Of a stretch of 64,000 bases of DNA, positions 27,172-37,620 are shown piece by piece (position 1 is the first letter of the stretch; the number at the start of each line of letters is the position of its first letter). Source of the stretch: an uncultured Paracoccaceae bacterium (GTDB lineage Bacteria > Pseudomonadota > Alphaproteobacteria > Rhodobacterales > Rhodobacteraceae); assembly GCA_947499725.1 (NCBI GenBank), contig CANMPK010000002.1:62001-126000 (forward strand), given 5' to 3'. The notes below the pieces were generated by a model. It searched no databases. It was not told the DNA's origin and was given only the letters and a program-made list of their open reading frames with translations. The position numbers and the translations under genes are program-made.

Positions 27172-27786
27172 TCAATCGTCGTCCGCCGGCGCATTCAATT
27201 GCTTCAAGCGCTCGATATTAAACAAGCGGTTCGCCAAGGAAACCGATTGATCCAAATCTCCCAAAACCACGGTCGTCTCCCCGCCGTTGGAATCATTGAT
27301 CACCCATTGGCGCAGCTGTACCGGATCGCCCGTGAAATGCAGTTGGATCGAGCCATATTCAGGGTTCTTAGGATCCTGCGCTGTAATCGTCGTGGCCGTG
27401 CCATCATAGCTATGCCCCACCACCATATCGCGCTGCTTCAGGTTCACATTGGGCTCTAGAATAACCCACAGCGGCGTCTTGCGCAGCGGATAGGATTCAG
27501 GGGCCTCGTTAGACTTCTTATCAAAGATCGCAACCTGACCGCTGCCCGCCATCACCAAAGCCGCCTCTGGCGGATCATATTCAAACCGCGCACGGCCCGG
27601 GCGTTTGATCATCAACGTGCCAGTTGAGATCGAATTGTCATCATTAATCTGCGTAAAGCTCGTCTGGGCGGCGCCCAGCTTGTTCAAATAGGCAGAGATA
27701 TCATCAAGCGAGAGCTTTTCAGCCCAGCTTGGCGCAGCCATCGCAACCCAAAGGGCGGGGGCCATCAAAAACGTCATCTGTTTCAT
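27172..27786 (-). CDS. lolA: outer membrane lipoprotein carrier protein LolA
   Basis: A 204-residue periplasmic chaperone that ferries lipoproteins from LolCDE to the outer membrane. It has a signal peptide (MKQMTFLMAPALWVAMAAPSWA). The LolA fold is indicated by QTSFTQINDDNSISTGTLMIKRPGRARFEYDPPE, DKKSNEAPESYPLRKTPLWVILE and INDSNGGETTVVLGDL. The ATG is weakly served by a ribosome-binding site and lies only about 18 bases after the T-run of the ftsK terminator, so the promoter may overlap that hairpin. Confidence 0.92.
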   Translation of the reverse strand: MKQMTFLMAPALWVAMAAPSWAEKLSLDDISAYLNKLGAAQTSFTQINDDNSISTGTLMIKRPGRARFEYDPPEAALVMAGSGQVAIFDKKSNEAPESYPLRKTPLWVILEPNVNLKQRDMVVGHSYDGTATTITAQDPKNPEYGSIQLHFTGDPVQLRQWVINDSNGGETTVVLGDLDQSVSLANRLFNIERLKQLNAPADDD

Positions 27787-27803
27787 AAGATCAATCTAGT
27801 AAT

Positions 27804-27834
27804 AAAAAAGGGCGGTTACAGCCCGCCCTTTTCA
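27804..27834 (-). terminator. terminator after ftsK
   Basis: On the minus strand GGGCGG pairs with CCGCCC across a 7-base loop and is followed by six T. It lies between ftsK and lolA, so lolA may depend on its own promoter or on read-through. Confidence 0.75.
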
Positions 27835-27862
27835 ATAAATTGTCACTTTGGCCAAAAAGCGC

Positions 27863-30775
27863 TTATTGCTCTGGCACCAAAATTTCGCGTTTACCCACAT
27901 GGTTGGCCGAAGACACAACGCCTTCGTCTTCCATCTGCTCCACCAGTCGCGCGGCTTTGTTATAGCCAATCGCCAGTTTCCGCTGAATGTAGGATGTCGA
28001 GCATTTGCGATCCTTGATCACAATCGCCACCGCTTGGTCATACAGCGCATCTTCGCCGTTGGTGTTGCCACCCAAACCAAGCACCGCATCGATGTTATCG
28101 GCTTTGTCCTCTTTCGGACCATCCACAACACCGCCCACATACTCTGGCTCACCAAAGCTCTTCAGGTGGTTCACGATCTCTTCGACTTCTTCATCGCTTA
28201 CGAATGGGCCATGACAACGTGTGATCTTCGCGCCGCCCGCCATATACAGCATGTCACCCATGCCCAGCAGTTGTTCGGCGCCCATCTCGCCAAGGATCGT
28301 GCGGCTGTCCACTTTGGATGTCACTTGGAAGGAAATCCGCGTTGGGAAGTTCGCTTTAATCGTACCGGTAATCACATCAACAGACGGTCGCTGCGTCGCC
28401 ATGATGATGTGAATACCAGACGCACGGGCCATCTGTGCAAGGCGCTGAATACAGGCCTCGATCTCTTTGCCGGCCACCATCATCAGGTCGGCCATCTCGT
28501 CGACCACGACGACGATATACGGCATCTTTTCTGGAATGATCTCTTCGGTCTCAAACACTGGCTCGCCAGTCTCATCGTCAAAACCGGTTTGAACCGTCCG
28601 GCTAAATGTTTCGCCCTTGGCCAGCGCATCTTCGACACGGCTGTTATAGCCATCGATGTTCCGCACACCCATCTTAGACATCTTGCGATAGCGATCTTCC
28701 ATCTCGCCAACTGTCCATTTCAGAGCCACAACCGCCTTTTTAGGGTCTGTAACGACAGGGGACAGCAGGTGCGGAATGCCATCGTAAACTGACAGTTCCA
28801 GCATCTTCGGATCGATCATGATCAGGCGGCACTCTTCCGGCGTCAGCTTATACAGCAGCGACAGGATCATCGTGTTGATCGCAACGGATTTACCGGAACC
28901 GGTTGTACCCGCAATCAGCAGGTGAGGCATCTTCGCAAGGTTTGCGACAACCGGGTCACCGCCAATGTCTTTACCCAAAGCCAGCGGTAGCTTGCCACTA
29001 CCAGTCTCATATTCACGAGAGCTCAGGATCTCACGGAAGGCCACCATCTCGCGTTTCTCGTTCGGCAGTTCGATACCAATCACAGACCGGCCCGGCACCG
29101 TGGAAACACGTGCAGACAAAGCAGACATAGAGCGCGCAATATCGTCAGACAGACCGATCACACGGCTGGCTTTCAGACCTGGCGCAGGCTCAAGCTCATA
29201 CATGGTGACAACAGGGCCCGGACGCACAGAAACAATCTCGCCCTTCACGCCATAATCATCCAGAACCGCTTCGAGCATACGCGCGTTTTCTTCCAACGCC
29301 TCATCGCTCAGAACATAGCGTTCAATGTTTTGCGGGCTGGTCAAAAGGTTCAAAGGCGGCAGTTCAAAATCACTGCCTTTCTCTTCAAAGGCCAACTGCG
29401 GCTGCGCCTCGGCTTGCGCACGAGCGGACGGCTGCACAGCTTTGCGCGGCGGATGTTGCACCACTTTGCGCGGCTCGGCTGTTGGAATCTGTGGCGCAGC
29501 TTGCGGCATCGGCTGAGGAACCGGTTGCGGCGCGGGCTGCGGAGCAGGTTGCATGGCCGTTGGCTGCAATTGCACAACGTTTGCTTCCATCACTTCTTCT
29601 TCCGCTTCGATATACGGCGCCTGATCTTCATACACAGGTTGCGGCGCAGCCATATTCGCCGTCAACGGCGGCTCTGGCGGCAGACCATGTGCGGCGGCTT
29701 CTTGACCCGGCTGCAACACCAACGGCTTCGGGCCACGGCCCAATCCTTTGGTCACAGGCGCAAGGTCGGGCGCGTAAACAGGCTTGTTGCTGCGCACACG
29801 GCTTTTGATCACATCCGCGATCTTCGCTTTGATACGCTCTTCACCCGGCGCTTCCATGTCCGGCGCGCTCAGCTCCGGCTCCACCAATTCTGGCTCAGGC
29901 ATCACAACCGGCTCAGACCGTTTCACAAGGCCCGGCACACGTGCCAACAGGCCTGGCTTCGGCGCGTCTTCAACAACAGGCTCATCATACTCTGGCGCAT
30001 AATTCTGCGCGTATTGGTCATCAGGCATATCATCCATAGAGGCCGCCCAACCCTGTGTGACCTGCGTTTGCTCGCGCTTTTCGCTGCGACGCGCCTGCAT
30101 CGTTTGCGCGGCGGAAACCGCACCAGTCGCTCCACGGCCCAACAAGGTCATCAGATTGGCATAGGTCATGATCACGCCGACCAACAAGAAACGCCCCACA
30201 AAATTCAATTCCGGACGGGTAAAGCCCGTCACGAACAGCATCAGCGCCAAAACACCAAGCCCCATCAAGAAAGACAGCACCTTCAAACCAAAGGCTGTGC
30301 CCACAGGCAGAACGGTCAGCAAAGCACCCAAAATCGTATCGCCAAACAGACCGCCATAGCCAAAGCTATGGGTCCAAGTTTCGCTCGGCACCAAAGTCGC
30401 CGCATAGACAGAAGCAACCGCCAGAACGATTGGTGCGAACAACACACGGCTGACAGCGCGATCTTCCCCACGGTGCAGCGTAAAACGCAGGCCCCATGCC
30501 AAAGCAATCAGCGCAATGCCCCAGCTGCCCCAACCAATAATCATGAACAATGGCGCAGAAAGTGAGGCACCAAAGCGACCCATCCAGTTCTGTACAGGCG
30601 CATCCGTGGCAGACATCCAGTTCGGATCATCCGGCGTATAAGACGCAATCATCGCCGCGGCCATCAGCCCTGCCAAAAGCAGAGCAATGCCAATCAGCTC
30701 TTTGCCGCGTTTTTCAATCGCCGCCTGCGTGTTGCTATCCAGAAGCGGATCCCGCCCGCGCGCCTGATATGCCAT
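27863..30775 (-). CDS. ftsK: DNA translocase FtsK
   Basis: A 970-residue divisome-anchored motor that pumps DNA at the septum and activates XerCD recombination. About four membrane segments fill residues 25-215. A long linker with Pro/Gln repeats at about 404-428 follows. The RecA-like motor has Walker A GTTGSGKS at 623-630 and Walker [13 protein letters not shown], then the C-terminal gamma domain that reads KOPS. The gene is 17 bases from the upstream aminotransferase stop, suggesting one transcript. Its own terminator lies just downstream. Confidence 0.97.
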   Translation of the reverse strand: MAYQARGRDPLLDSNTQAAIEKRGKELIGIALLLAGLMAAAMIASYTPDDPNWMSATDAPVQNWMGRFGASLSAPLFMIIGWGSWGIALIALAWGLRFTLHRGEDRAVSRVLFAPIVLAVASVYAATLVPSETWTHSFGYGGLFGDTILGALLTVLPVGTAFGLKVLSFLMGLGVLALMLFVTGFTRPELNFVGRFLLVGVIMTYANLMTLLGRGATGAVSAAQTMQARRSEKREQTQVTQGWAASMDDMPDDQYAQNYAPEYDEPVVEDAPKPGLLARVPGLVKRSEPVVMPEPELVEPELSAPDMEAPGEERIKAKIADVIKSRVRSNKPVYAPDLAPVTKGLGRGPKPLVLQPGQEAAAHGLPPEPPLTANMAAPQPVYEDQAPYIEAEEEVMEANVVQLQPTAMQPAPQPAPQPVPQPMPQAAPQIPTAEPRKVVQHPPRKAVQPSARAQAEAQPQLAFEEKGSDFELPPLNLLTSPQNIERYVLSDEALEENARMLEAVLDDYGVKGEIVSVRPGPVVTMYELEPAPGLKASRVIGLSDDIARSMSALSARVSTVPGRSVIGIELPNEKREMVAFREILSSREYETGSGKLPLALGKDIGGDPVVANLAKMPHLLIAGTTGSGKSVAINTMILSLLYKLTPEECRLIMIDPKMLELSVYDGIPHLLSPVVTDPKKAVVALKWTVGEMEDRYRKMSKMGVRNIDGYNSRVEDALAKGETFSRTVQTGFDDETGEPVFETEEIIPEKMPYIVVVVDEMADLMMVAGKEIEACIQRLAQMARASGIHIIMATQRPSVDVITGTIKANFPTRISFQVTSKVDSRTILGEMGAEQLLGMGDMLYMAGGAKITRCHGPFVSDEEVEEIVNHLKSFGEPEYVGGVVDGPKEDKADNIDAVLGLGGNTNGEDALYDQAVAIVIKDRKCSTSYIQRKLAIGYNKAARLVEQMEDEGVVSSANHVGKREILVPEQ

Positions 30776-30791
30776 GGTTACACCTCGAACT

Positions 30792-31970
30792 TTATGCGTA
30801 GAGCGTGGCGTGAATTGTCTTCAGCGCCGCTTCTACGTCGTTTTTTGGGGCCAATAGTGCGACCCGAATATATTTATGACCGGGGTTCTCCCCGTCTACA
30901 TCGCGGCTGAGGTATGCGCCCGGCAGCACACGCACGCCGGTCTCTGTCCACAGTTTCAACGCCGCTGCTTCCCCGTCTTCTACAGGGAGCCACAAGAAGA
31001 AACCCGCCTCAGCGCTGGCATAGCCCGGCACATCCGCGAAGATCCGATCTGCAATGTCGAATTTTTCCGCATAAAGGCGGCGGTTCTCTTCCACATGGAC
31101 CTCATCAGCCCACACTTTCTCCGCCGCACGCTGCAAAGGCAGCGGCAAAGGAGAGCCTGAATAGGTGCGCAACTGCTTGATATGCTGCAGGTTCTCTGGG
31201 CCACTGGCCACAAACCCGCTGCGCAATCCGGGCAGGTTGCTGCGTTTGCTCAGCGAATGGAACACCAGAACGGTCTCAGGGTTTGCGCCCATATCCTGCG
31301 CCACTTTCAGGGCGCTCTCTGGTTTCACATCGCGGTAAATCTCGGAATAGCATTCATCCGCAAAGACTTTGAAATCGTACTTCTCGGCCAGCGTGATCAG
31401 CTTTTCGAGGTAATCCCGGCTTGCCACGGCACCCTGCGGATTAGACGGCGAACAAATGAACGCAACGCCCACACGTTTCAGCACCTCTTCGGGCAGCTCG
31501 CTATAGTCCGGCATAAAGCCATTCTCGACAGTCGCGGCACAGAAATACGGCTCAGCCGCCACAGAAATCGCGCCAACCATATAGACCTGATAGAACGGAT
31601 TTGGGATCAAAATGATCGGCTTTTCACCGTTTTTCGTCTCAGGGCACAGCGCCATCGTGGCGTTATACAGCCCTTCACGCGTGCCATTCAGCGCCATAAC
31701 CTGCGTCGCCGCATCCACTTTCGCACCGAACCGGCGCTGCAGCCAATCGGCATTGGCCTGCTGCAACTCAGGCGCGCCTTCATTCGGAGGATATTGGTTA
31801 AAGCCAGCCGCGTTATCAACGATAACCTGCGTAACCCATTGAGGAAACTCGTGTTTTGGCTCCCCAATTGTCATGTGTACGACTTCGCCACCTGGCTCAT
31901 GAGAGTCCAGAAGGCTCCGCAAGCGCGGAAACGCATAAGCCGGAAGGTTCGAAAACCGCTCGGGAAACAT
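30792..31970 (-). CDS. PLP-dependent class I/II aminotransferase (DapC/AlaC-like)
   Basis: A 392-residue fold-type I aminotransferase. The PLP Lys lies in [25 protein letters not shown] and the SNPQG motif in [14 protein letters not shown] complete the cofactor pocket. Similar genes are annotated as N-succinyldiaminopimelate or LL-diaminopimelate aminotransferases, but substrate specificity cannot be read from sequence. Upstream of ftsK and downstream of the amidase gene after a 136-base gap, which contains one DnaA-box-like 9-mer judged to be chance. Confidence 0.88.
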   Translation of the reverse strand: MFPERFSNLPAYAFPRLRSLLDSHEPGGEVVHMTIGEPKHEFPQWVTQVIVDNAAGFNQYPPNEGAPELQQANADWLQRRFGAKVDAATQVMALNGTREGLYNATMALCPETKNGEKPIILIPNPFYQVYMVGAISVAAEPYFCAATVENGFMPDYSELPEEVLKRVGVAFICSPSNPQGAVASRDYLEKLITLAEKYDFKVFADECYSEIYRDVKPESALKVAQDMGANPETVLVFHSLSKRSNLPGLRSGFVASGPENLQHIKQLRTYSGSPLPLPLQRAAEKVWADEVHVEENRRLYAEKFDIADRIFADVPGYASAEAGFFLWLPVEDGEAAALKLWTETGVRVLPGAYLSRDVDGENPGHKYIRVALLAPKNDVEAALKTIHATLYA

Positions 31971-32106
31971 ATAACACTGCCTCAGTTTGTCGGGATCATT
32001 GGCGCCCCGTTTGTGGATAAGTTAACCAACTCCACGGCGCCCGTCCAGAAAAACCCAGAACAATCTGCCAGAGTTTCCCGCCAGTTGTGGCTTTTACGCC
32101 AAGCGG

Positions 32107-33435
32107 TTAGGCCAAAGCCTGTTCCGCCGCAGCGGCCAAACGCAGTGTGCGTTCTTCCTGATGTGGCTGCCCATTGATCAACAAACCACAGCTTGGCACG
32201 CCGGTTGGCAAGCTCACGCCGCACAAGCCCATCAAATTGCCAATCCGCGTATTGCGCAGCGCCAGCAGGTTTTCGGTGACGTAATATTCGTGATCGCTTT
32301 GCAGGCGCGCCAAATTCGGCGGCAAGATCGGCGCGGTTGGGGTCAGCACAGCGTCATACCCCGCCACACGTGCATTCCAAATTTTGCGAATCTCTTTCAG
32401 CTCCCGCCACGCCGCCACGTAATGCGCCGCACTAAACTGCGCCCCGCTGCGGAAGCGTTCACGGATTTCAGCAAACATCGCATCAGGATTAGCTTCAATC
32501 GCCTCCTGCCAAACGCCGTAAGCCTCTGATGTAAACAGCACCCCACTCAAAGACATCGCCCGCGCCAGTTCCGGCACGGCAATCGTTTCGATATGCGCGC
32601 CCGCCTCACGCAGACGATCCACAGCGCTTTCAAACGCCTGCATCGGCGCCTCGCGCACATCGTCCAAAGCCACGGTTTCCAAAACCGCAAAGCGCCGCCC
32701 TTTCAGCGAAGCATTTTTTAAATCCGCCACGGCAGAGCCATCCAGAACAGCCAAAGCCTGCGCCGCATCTTCCACCGTGCGCCCAATCGGGCCAATCGTA
32801 TCAAACTTCGGGCACAGCGGCACAACGCCGCCTTTGCCAATCCGGCCAGAGGTGGTTTTCAACCCCACCAAATCATTCCAAGCCGCCGGAATACGCACCG
32901 ACCCGCCTGTGTCCGTGCCAATCGACAAAGGCGCCAGCCCAAAAGCCACCGAGGCTGCCGACCCAGAAGAAGACCCGCCAGACACCGCCCCCGCATCGTT
33001 CACACAAGGCGGCGAGGCGGTGACAGGATTCATGCCCAAGCCCGAAAAGGCCAGTTCAGACATATGCACCTTGCCCAAACACACCAGCCCCAACTGCGTG
33101 GCGCGCTGCAGCACATCCGCATCCTGCGCGGGCACGCGGTCTTTCAACAAAGCTGATCCGGCTTCTGTCGCCACACCTGCTGAATCAAACAGGTCTTTCC
33201 AGCTCACCGGAACCCCATCCAAAGGCGACAGACGCTCGCCCGCACGGGCACGCTCTGCCGCAGCTTCCGCTTCAGCCAAAGCCCGATCATGGGTCACACG
33301 CGCATAAATCTGATCGCGCAAGGCATGGCTGTCGATGGCGCCAAGAAACGCTTGAGTCAAAGCCACAGGGTCAATCGCCCCATCGCCAATCCCCTGCCCC
33401 AACTGGGTCGCGCTCATTTTCAGCCAATCAAACAT
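32107..33435 (-). CDS. amidase signature family hydrolase
   Basis: A 442-residue amidase. The Ser-cisSer-Lys triad is visible: Lys80 in DGVPVSWKDLFD, the cis-Ser at about 155 in GGSSSGSAA, and the nucleophile Ser179 in GTDTGGSVRIP, with the usual 24-residue spacing between the two Ser. The substrate is unknown; family members act on amides such as indoleacetamide, allophanate or Gln-tRNA, and absence of gatB/gatC neighbours argues against GatA. ATG at 33435 with GGAG upstream is preferred over 33477. Divergent from the UbiH-like gene. Confidence 0.88.
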   Translation of the reverse strand: MFDWLKMSATQLGQGIGDGAIDPVALTQAFLGAIDSHALRDQIYARVTHDRALAEAEAAAERARAGERLSPLDGVPVSWKDLFDSAGVATEAGSALLKDRVPAQDADVLQRATQLGLVCLGKVHMSELAFSGLGMNPVTASPPCVNDAGAVSGGSSSGSAASVAFGLAPLSIGTDTGGSVRIPAAWNDLVGLKTTSGRIGKGGVVPLCPKFDTIGPIGRTVEDAAQALAVLDGSAVADLKNASLKGRRFAVLETVALDDVREAPMQAFESAVDRLREAGAHIETIAVPELARAMSLSGVLFTSEAYGVWQEAIEANPDAMFAEIRERFRSGAQFSAAHYVAAWRELKEIRKIWNARVAGYDAVLTPTAPILPPNLARLQSDHEYYVTENLLALRNTRIGNLMGLCGVSLPTGVPSCGLLINGQPHQEERTLRLAAAAEQALA

Positions 33436-33518
33436 TTCATGCTCCAAATCTGGTTTTGTGAACGGTAGCGACCCCAAGGCGCATGGACAATCCCGAAGCG
33501 ACCATCATATTGAAGCTT

Positions 33519-34733
33519 ATGGATTTTGATTGCGATATTCTGATTGCAGGCGGCGGCCTAAACGGCCCTGCCCTCGCGCTGGGTCTGGCGCAAGCTGGCT
33601 TTAGCGTCATCATGGTCGACGCCCGCCCCCAAACCGCGCGGGCCGAGGGCGATTTTGACGGACGTGGTTATGCCCTTGCACTGGCTTCAACACGGCTCTT
33701 GCGCGCCATTGGCGTGTGGGACGCGGTCGAAGACACAGCCCAACCCATGCTGGATATCAAAGTCACCGACGGGCGCGCAGGCGAAGGGCCTTCGCCCTTC
33801 TTCCTGCACTTCGATCACGCCGACATGGAAGAAGGCCCTATGGGCTACATGCTCGAAGATCGTTTTCTCTATCGCGCCTTCTTGTCTGCTGTGAACAGCA
33901 ACGACAAGATCACCCTGATTTCCGAAGACAGCGTTGTGGCGCAAGATGTAGACGATCAAGGCGCAGCGATCACGCTGGCCTCTGGCAAAACCCTGCGCGG
34001 GCGCCTGCTGGTAGGCTGCGATGGCCGTCAAAGCGGCGTGGCCCAACGCGCGGGCATCACCCGCACCGGATGGGACTACGAACAAACCGCGCTCGTTTGC
34101 GCCCTCCAGCATGAATTGCCCCACAACGGCGTCGCGCATCAGTTCTTTATGCCAGCAGGGCCTCTGGCCATTCTGCCTTTGTCGGGCAATCGCAGCTCTA
34201 TCGTCTGGACAGAAACCGCCGAGAACGCCGCCGCCATCCACGCCCTACCGGATGACGATTACATCCAGGTGCTCAAGCCGCGCTTTGGGGATTTTCTGGG
34301 CGAGATCACACTTGCCGGCAGCCGCTTCACCTATCCGCTGGGCCTCACAGTGGCAGACCGTTTCATCGCCAACCGCACCGCACTGGTGGGGGATGCCGCC
34401 CACGGATTGCACCCCATCGCGGGCCAAGGCCTGAACGCAGGTCTGCGCGATGTGGGCGCTTTGGTGCAGGTGCTGACCGAAGCCAAACGCCGCGGCGAAG
34501 ACATCGCCTCGATCTTGGTGCTCGAACGGTATGAACAATGGCGCCGTTTCGACACGCAGGCCATGGTCGCCGCCACCGATCTCAGCAACAAGATCTTCTC
34601 CAACGACAACCCGCTGCTGCGCTTGGGCCGCGATCTAGGCATGGGGCTGATCAACAAAAGCCCCGCATTGCGCCTGCGCTTCATGCGCGAGGCTGCGGGG
34701 CTATCAGGTGATTTGCCAAAGCTGATGCGCTAA
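33519..34733 (+). CDS. UbiH/Coq6-family FAD-dependent hydroxylase
   Basis: A 404-residue flavoprotein monooxygenase probably acting in ubiquinone biosynthesis. The N-terminal FAD site IAGGGLNGPALALGLAQAG, the VGCDGRQSGVAQRAG DG-motif, and GDAAHGLHPIAGQGLNAGLRD are all family marks. The specific ring position hydroxylated cannot be assigned. ATG at 33519 matches family N-termini; an in-frame ATG at 33483 would add 12 residues. Its stop is 4 bases before that of the convergent Trm112 gene. Confidence 0.9.
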   Translation: MDFDCDILIAGGGLNGPALALGLAQAGFSVIMVDARPQTARAEGDFDGRGYALALASTRLLRAIGVWDAVEDTAQPMLDIKVTDGRAGEGPSPFFLHFDHADMEEGPMGYMLEDRFLYRAFLSAVNSNDKITLISEDSVVAQDVDDQGAAITLASGKTLRGRLLVGCDGRQSGVAQRAGITRTGWDYEQTALVCALQHELPHNGVAHQFFMPAGPLAILPLSGNRSSIVWTETAENAAAIHALPDDDYIQVLKPRFGDFLGEITLAGSRFTYPLGLTVADRFIANRTALVGDAAHGLHPIAGQGLNAGLRDVGALVQVLTEAKRRGEDIASILVLERYEQWRRFDTQAMVAATDLSNKIFSNDNPLLRLGRDLGMGLINKSPALRLRFMREAAGLSGDLPKLMR

Positions 34734-34737
34734 GCGC

Positions 34738-34920
34738 TTAATCCAGCTCGCGCGCCTCATCCAGCAACATAATCGGAATGCCATTGCGAATCGGAAACGC
34801 CAAACGCGCGTTCTCCGAAATCAGCTCTTGCGCCTCGGCGTCATACTTCAGGCGCCCTTGGCTCTGCGGACAGATCAAGGCTTCCAGCATTTTCGGGTCA
34901 AACTTTGATGTCTCGCTCAT
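34738..34920 (-). CDS. Trm112-family small protein
   Basis: A 60-residue protein of the Trm112 family, seen in the CP motif region ([17 protein letters not shown]) and the C-terminal [19 protein letters not shown]. Eukaryotic and archaeal members activate methyltransferases; bacterial members are poorly characterised. Only one Cys is present, so the zinc site of archaeal relatives is not conserved. Overlaps the upstream Lon-N gene by 4 bases (ATGA). Confidence 0.9.
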   Translation of the reverse strand: MSETSKFDPKMLEALICPQSQGRLKYDAEAQELISENARLAFPIRNGIPIMLLDEARELD

Positions 34921-35549
34921 TGCATCCTGTCCTCTGCATCGCCCCCCAGCAACGAGAACTCTAGCAAAGTCGCCAGTATCTCTCGCCGCTGCGCAAGGCT
35001 TGGCGCCTCCAACAGCGCCTGTTTGTCTTCTGTATTAAAATCCAAAAGCATCGCCAATGAATTGATCAACATTTCATTGTCCGCTTCCTTCAAAGACACC
35101 CAATCCGTGTCCAATTCCTGCGCATCAAAGTAACGCTCCAACAGCCCAAGAAACGGTTTACGATCAAACCCTTCATCCTTTTCAGCACTGCTCAAATCGC
35201 GCTGAAACCCGCCCCATTTCACGCGGCACCGGCGATAGGGCTGAAACCCATCCACCTCGGCATCGATCTCAAAGCGTGAAATTCCAGACAGGGTGATCAT
35301 ATAGCGCCCGTCTTCCGTTTCCGAAAACTGCGTCACGCGCCCGGCACAGCCAATGTGATGCAAAGCCTCATCCATCGGACAGGGCTGCACCATCCCAATC
35401 ATCCGATGCGGCGTTTTCAGCGCATCCTCTAGCATCGCCAAATAACGCGGCTCAAAGATATGCAACGGCAAACGCGCCCGCGGCAACAGCAGCGCGCGCG
35501 GCAAAGGAAACACCGGCAACAGGTCGGGAAGGTCGGCTGCTTTGATCAT
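34917..35549 (-). CDS. LON N-terminal (substrate-binding) domain protein
   Basis: A 210-residue protein formed only of a Lon-N domain: [87 protein letters not shown] and the C-terminal [12 protein letters not shown]. It lacks the AAA and protease domains, as do the stand-alone YcgA-type proteins of this family; it is not a broken Lon. Function is not established. The stop overlaps the Trm112 start. 27 bases downstream of the thioredoxin-TPR gene. Confidence 0.9.
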   Translation of the reverse strand: MIKAADLPDLLPVFPLPRALLLPRARLPLHIFEPRYLAMLEDALKTPHRMIGMVQPCPMDEALHHIGCAGRVTQFSETEDGRYMITLSGISRFEIDAEVDGFQPYRRCRVKWGGFQRDLSSAEKDEGFDRKPFLGLLERYFDAQELDTDWVSLKEADNEMLINSLAMLLDFNTEDKQALLEAPSLAQRREILATLLEFSLLGGDAEDRMQ

Positions 35550-35576
35550 ACGTAAGAGCCTAGCGCGGAAATGCGT

Positions 35577-36491
35577 TTAGGCAAATATCAGAGAGCTTAG
35601 TTTGCGGCGGCCATTCAGCACAATCGCGTCTTCCGGCTTCAGCGCACCAAAGATCGTGAACAACTGCGCCTTGGCCGCGCCATCGTTCCACTCACGGTCA
35701 CGACGGAACAATTCCAGCAGCTCATCCACAGCGCCTTCAGCGTCACCCGCCGCATGCATCGCCTGCGCCAGATCAAACCGCGCTTGGTGATCATCCGCAT
35801 TCGCATCCACAACAGCACGTAGTTCAGCTACAGGGCCAGCGGTTTCCGCCTGACGCGCCAGCGCAATCTGCGCCCGTACAGCCTCGACCTCAGCAGAGCT
35901 CGCCACAGCACCTGTCGCTTCGTTCAAGATCGCCTCGGCCTGATCCAGATCACCCATCGCAATGGTCGCACGCGCCAAACCCGCCAGCGCCACAGCGCTT
36001 TCAGGGTCTTCGCCCAAGATGGCCGCAAAAGTCTGCGCCGCATCTTCAAACGCACCTTCTTCCAGCATGGTCTCAGCCGCTTCCAGCGCTTCACCCAAAC
36101 CACCATCAGCAGAACCACCAGACTTTTCGATCACACCCGCCACAAAAGCTTCAAGCTCGCTTTGCGGCACCGCGCCTTGGAAGGCGTCAATCGGCTGACC
36201 TTGGAAAAACGCATAGACCGTCGGCACAGATTGCACGCGCAACTGGCCGGCAATGGCTTGGTTCTCATCCACGTTGACTTTGGCCAATGTCACCGCGCCT
36301 TTGGCTTTGGTCACAGCCGCTTCCAACGCAGGCATCAAGGTTTTACATGGGCCACACCACGGCGCCCAGAAATCCACAATCACAGGCGCTTTCATCGACG
36401 CTTCAACAACGTCCTGCATAAAGGTCGCTTCGGTGACGTCTTTGATCAGATCCGCCGCCGGTGCTTCTGTGCCTTGACCGAGTTCAAACAT
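35577..36491 (-). CDS. thioredoxin-fold protein with TPR-like tail (YbbN/CnoX-like)
   Basis: A 304-residue co-chaperone-type protein. The N-terminal thioredoxin domain has an intact WCGPC (Cys46/Cys49) and cis-Pro motif SVPTVYAF. The C-terminal two-thirds is Ala-rich helical repeats (TPR-like), as in CnoX, which passes oxidatively damaged proteins to GroEL. E. coli YbbN has a degenerate CxxC, whereas this one is complete, so it may have redox activity. AAGAGG upstream of the ATG. Heads the operon with Lon-N and Trm112. Confidence 0.9.
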   Translation of the reverse strand: MFELGQGTEAPAADLIKDVTEATFMQDVVEASMKAPVIVDFWAPWCGPCKTLMPALEAAVTKAKGAVTLAKVNVDENQAIAGQLRVQSVPTVYAFFQGQPIDAFQGAVPQSELEAFVAGVIEKSGGSADGGLGEALEAAETMLEEGAFEDAAQTFAAILGEDPESAVALAGLARATIAMGDLDQAEAILNEATGAVASSAEVEAVRAQIALARQAETAGPVAELRAVVDANADDHQARFDLAQAMHAAGDAEGAVDELLELFRRDREWNDGAAKAQLFTIFGALKPEDAIVLNGRRKLSSLIFA

Positions 36492-36577
36492 GGAAAACCT
36501 CTTGGTATGTGTTGCGCCCTATATGGCGCGTTCCATGCCCCCTGCCAAGGGGCGCATGGTGACAAATCAACGAAGTG

Positions 36578-37366
36578 TTACAGATCAAACGTCGCAAACA
36601 CAGGCGCATGATCGCTTGGCTTTTCCCAACCGCGCGCATCACGCAAAACACGACTGGAATGGCCCGCGCTGGCAATATCCGCCGTCGCCCAAATATGATC
36701 CAAACGACGGCCTTTATCCGCCGCATCCCAATCCTTGGCGCGATAGCTCCACCAGCTGTACAGCAGACCCTCTGGAATATCTTGGCGGGTCACATCCACC
36801 CAGTTGCCGGCCTCTTGCACCTCAGCCAGATGCTCCACCTCGATTGGCGTGTGGCTGACGATCTTCAAAAGCTTCTTGTGATCCCAAACATCATCTTCCC
36901 GCGGTGCGATGTTCAAATCCCCCACAAGAATAGACTTCTTCGGCGCCTCAGCTTTGAAGTAATCCCGCATCTCGGTCAGGTAGTCCAGCTTCTGGCCAAA
37001 CTTCTCGTTGATCTCGCGATCCGGCTTATCGCCCCCCGCAGGCACATAAAAGTTATGCACCGTCACGCCGTTCTCCAGCTTGCCCGCAATATGCCGCGCA
37101 TGGCCCAGGCTTGCGAAATCCTCAGAAGCCGCTTCCTCCATCGGGATCTTCGAAAAGATCGCCACGCCATTGTACCCCTTCTGCCCCCGCGCAACGCGAT
37201 AGGTATAGCCAAGCGCTTCAAACGCTTCGGTTGGGATCAACTCCACAGGGCTCTTACACTCCTGCAAACACAGCACATCTGGGGCTTCTTCGCTCATCAG
37301 CTTTTGCACAATCGGCTCCCGCAACCGCACAGAGTTGATGTTCCAAGTGGCAAGAGTGAAAGACAT
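36578..37366 (-). CDS. xth: exodeoxyribonuclease III
   Basis: A 262-residue EEP-superfamily AP endonuclease/3'-5' exonuclease in base excision repair. The motifs are TLATWNINSVRLR at the N-terminus, LQECK with the metal-binding Glu, VGDLNIAPREDDVWD, and the C-terminal SDHAPVFATF with the catalytic Asp-His. ATG at 37366 was chosen over 37387, where the extra seven residues lack family similarity. The 254-base gap upstream (37367-37620) holds a terminator on the minus strand and no gene I can see. Confidence 0.93.
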   Translation of the reverse strand: MSFTLATWNINSVRLREPIVQKLMSEEAPDVLCLQECKSPVELIPTEAFEALGYTYRVARGQKGYNGVAIFSKIPMEEAASEDFASLGHARHIAGKLENGVTVHNFYVPAGGDKPDREINEKFGQKLDYLTEMRDYFKAEAPKKSILVGDLNIAPREDDVWDHKKLLKIVSHTPIEVEHLAEVQEAGNWVDVTRQDIPEGLLYSWWSYRAKDWDAADKGRRLDHIWATADIASAGHSSRVLRDARGWEKPSDHAPVFATFDL

Positions 37367-37445
37367 AGCGCGCTCCGGATGTGGCAATTTCAGCAGAGCC
37401 TACTAAAAGCGCAAAACCAACACCACAGCAATCCGAAACCCGCGC

Positions 37446-37476
37446 AAAAAAAGAGGCCCAAGCATTTGCTCGGGCC
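37446..37476 (-). terminator. terminator for the OmpR-type regulator gene
   Basis: On the minus strand GGCCCGAGC pairs with GCTTGGGCC across an AAAT loop (one wobble) and leads into TC and seven T. It lies about 145 bases past the regulator stop. Confidence 0.75.
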
Positions 37477-37620
37477 AGTCCAACAGGGAGGTACATATCA
37501 TTACCCGGATATGCACGGGGTCTTAACTTACAGTCAGAATCTCACATCCAGACTCGTTCCGTCAACGCAGCCAAACCAGTTTGGCTTATTATGTTGCATT
37601 TGGAACTCACCTATAAGTTG

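Noticed and set aside
29330-30565. A long plus-strand frame across the ftsK N-terminal half and linker.
   Set aside because: It is antisense to an intact ftsK and its His/Arg-rich product has no recognisable domain.
32012-32020. A perfect DnaA-box-like TGTGGATAA between the aminotransferase and amidase genes.
   Set aside because: A single 9-mer is expected by chance in a window of this size, and no cluster, AT-rich unwinding region or replication gene context marks an origin.
34917-35549. A truncated Lon protease.
   Set aside because: Stand-alone Lon N-terminal domain proteins of this length are a known family; the frame has proper start and stop and overlaps Trm112, so it is not broken.
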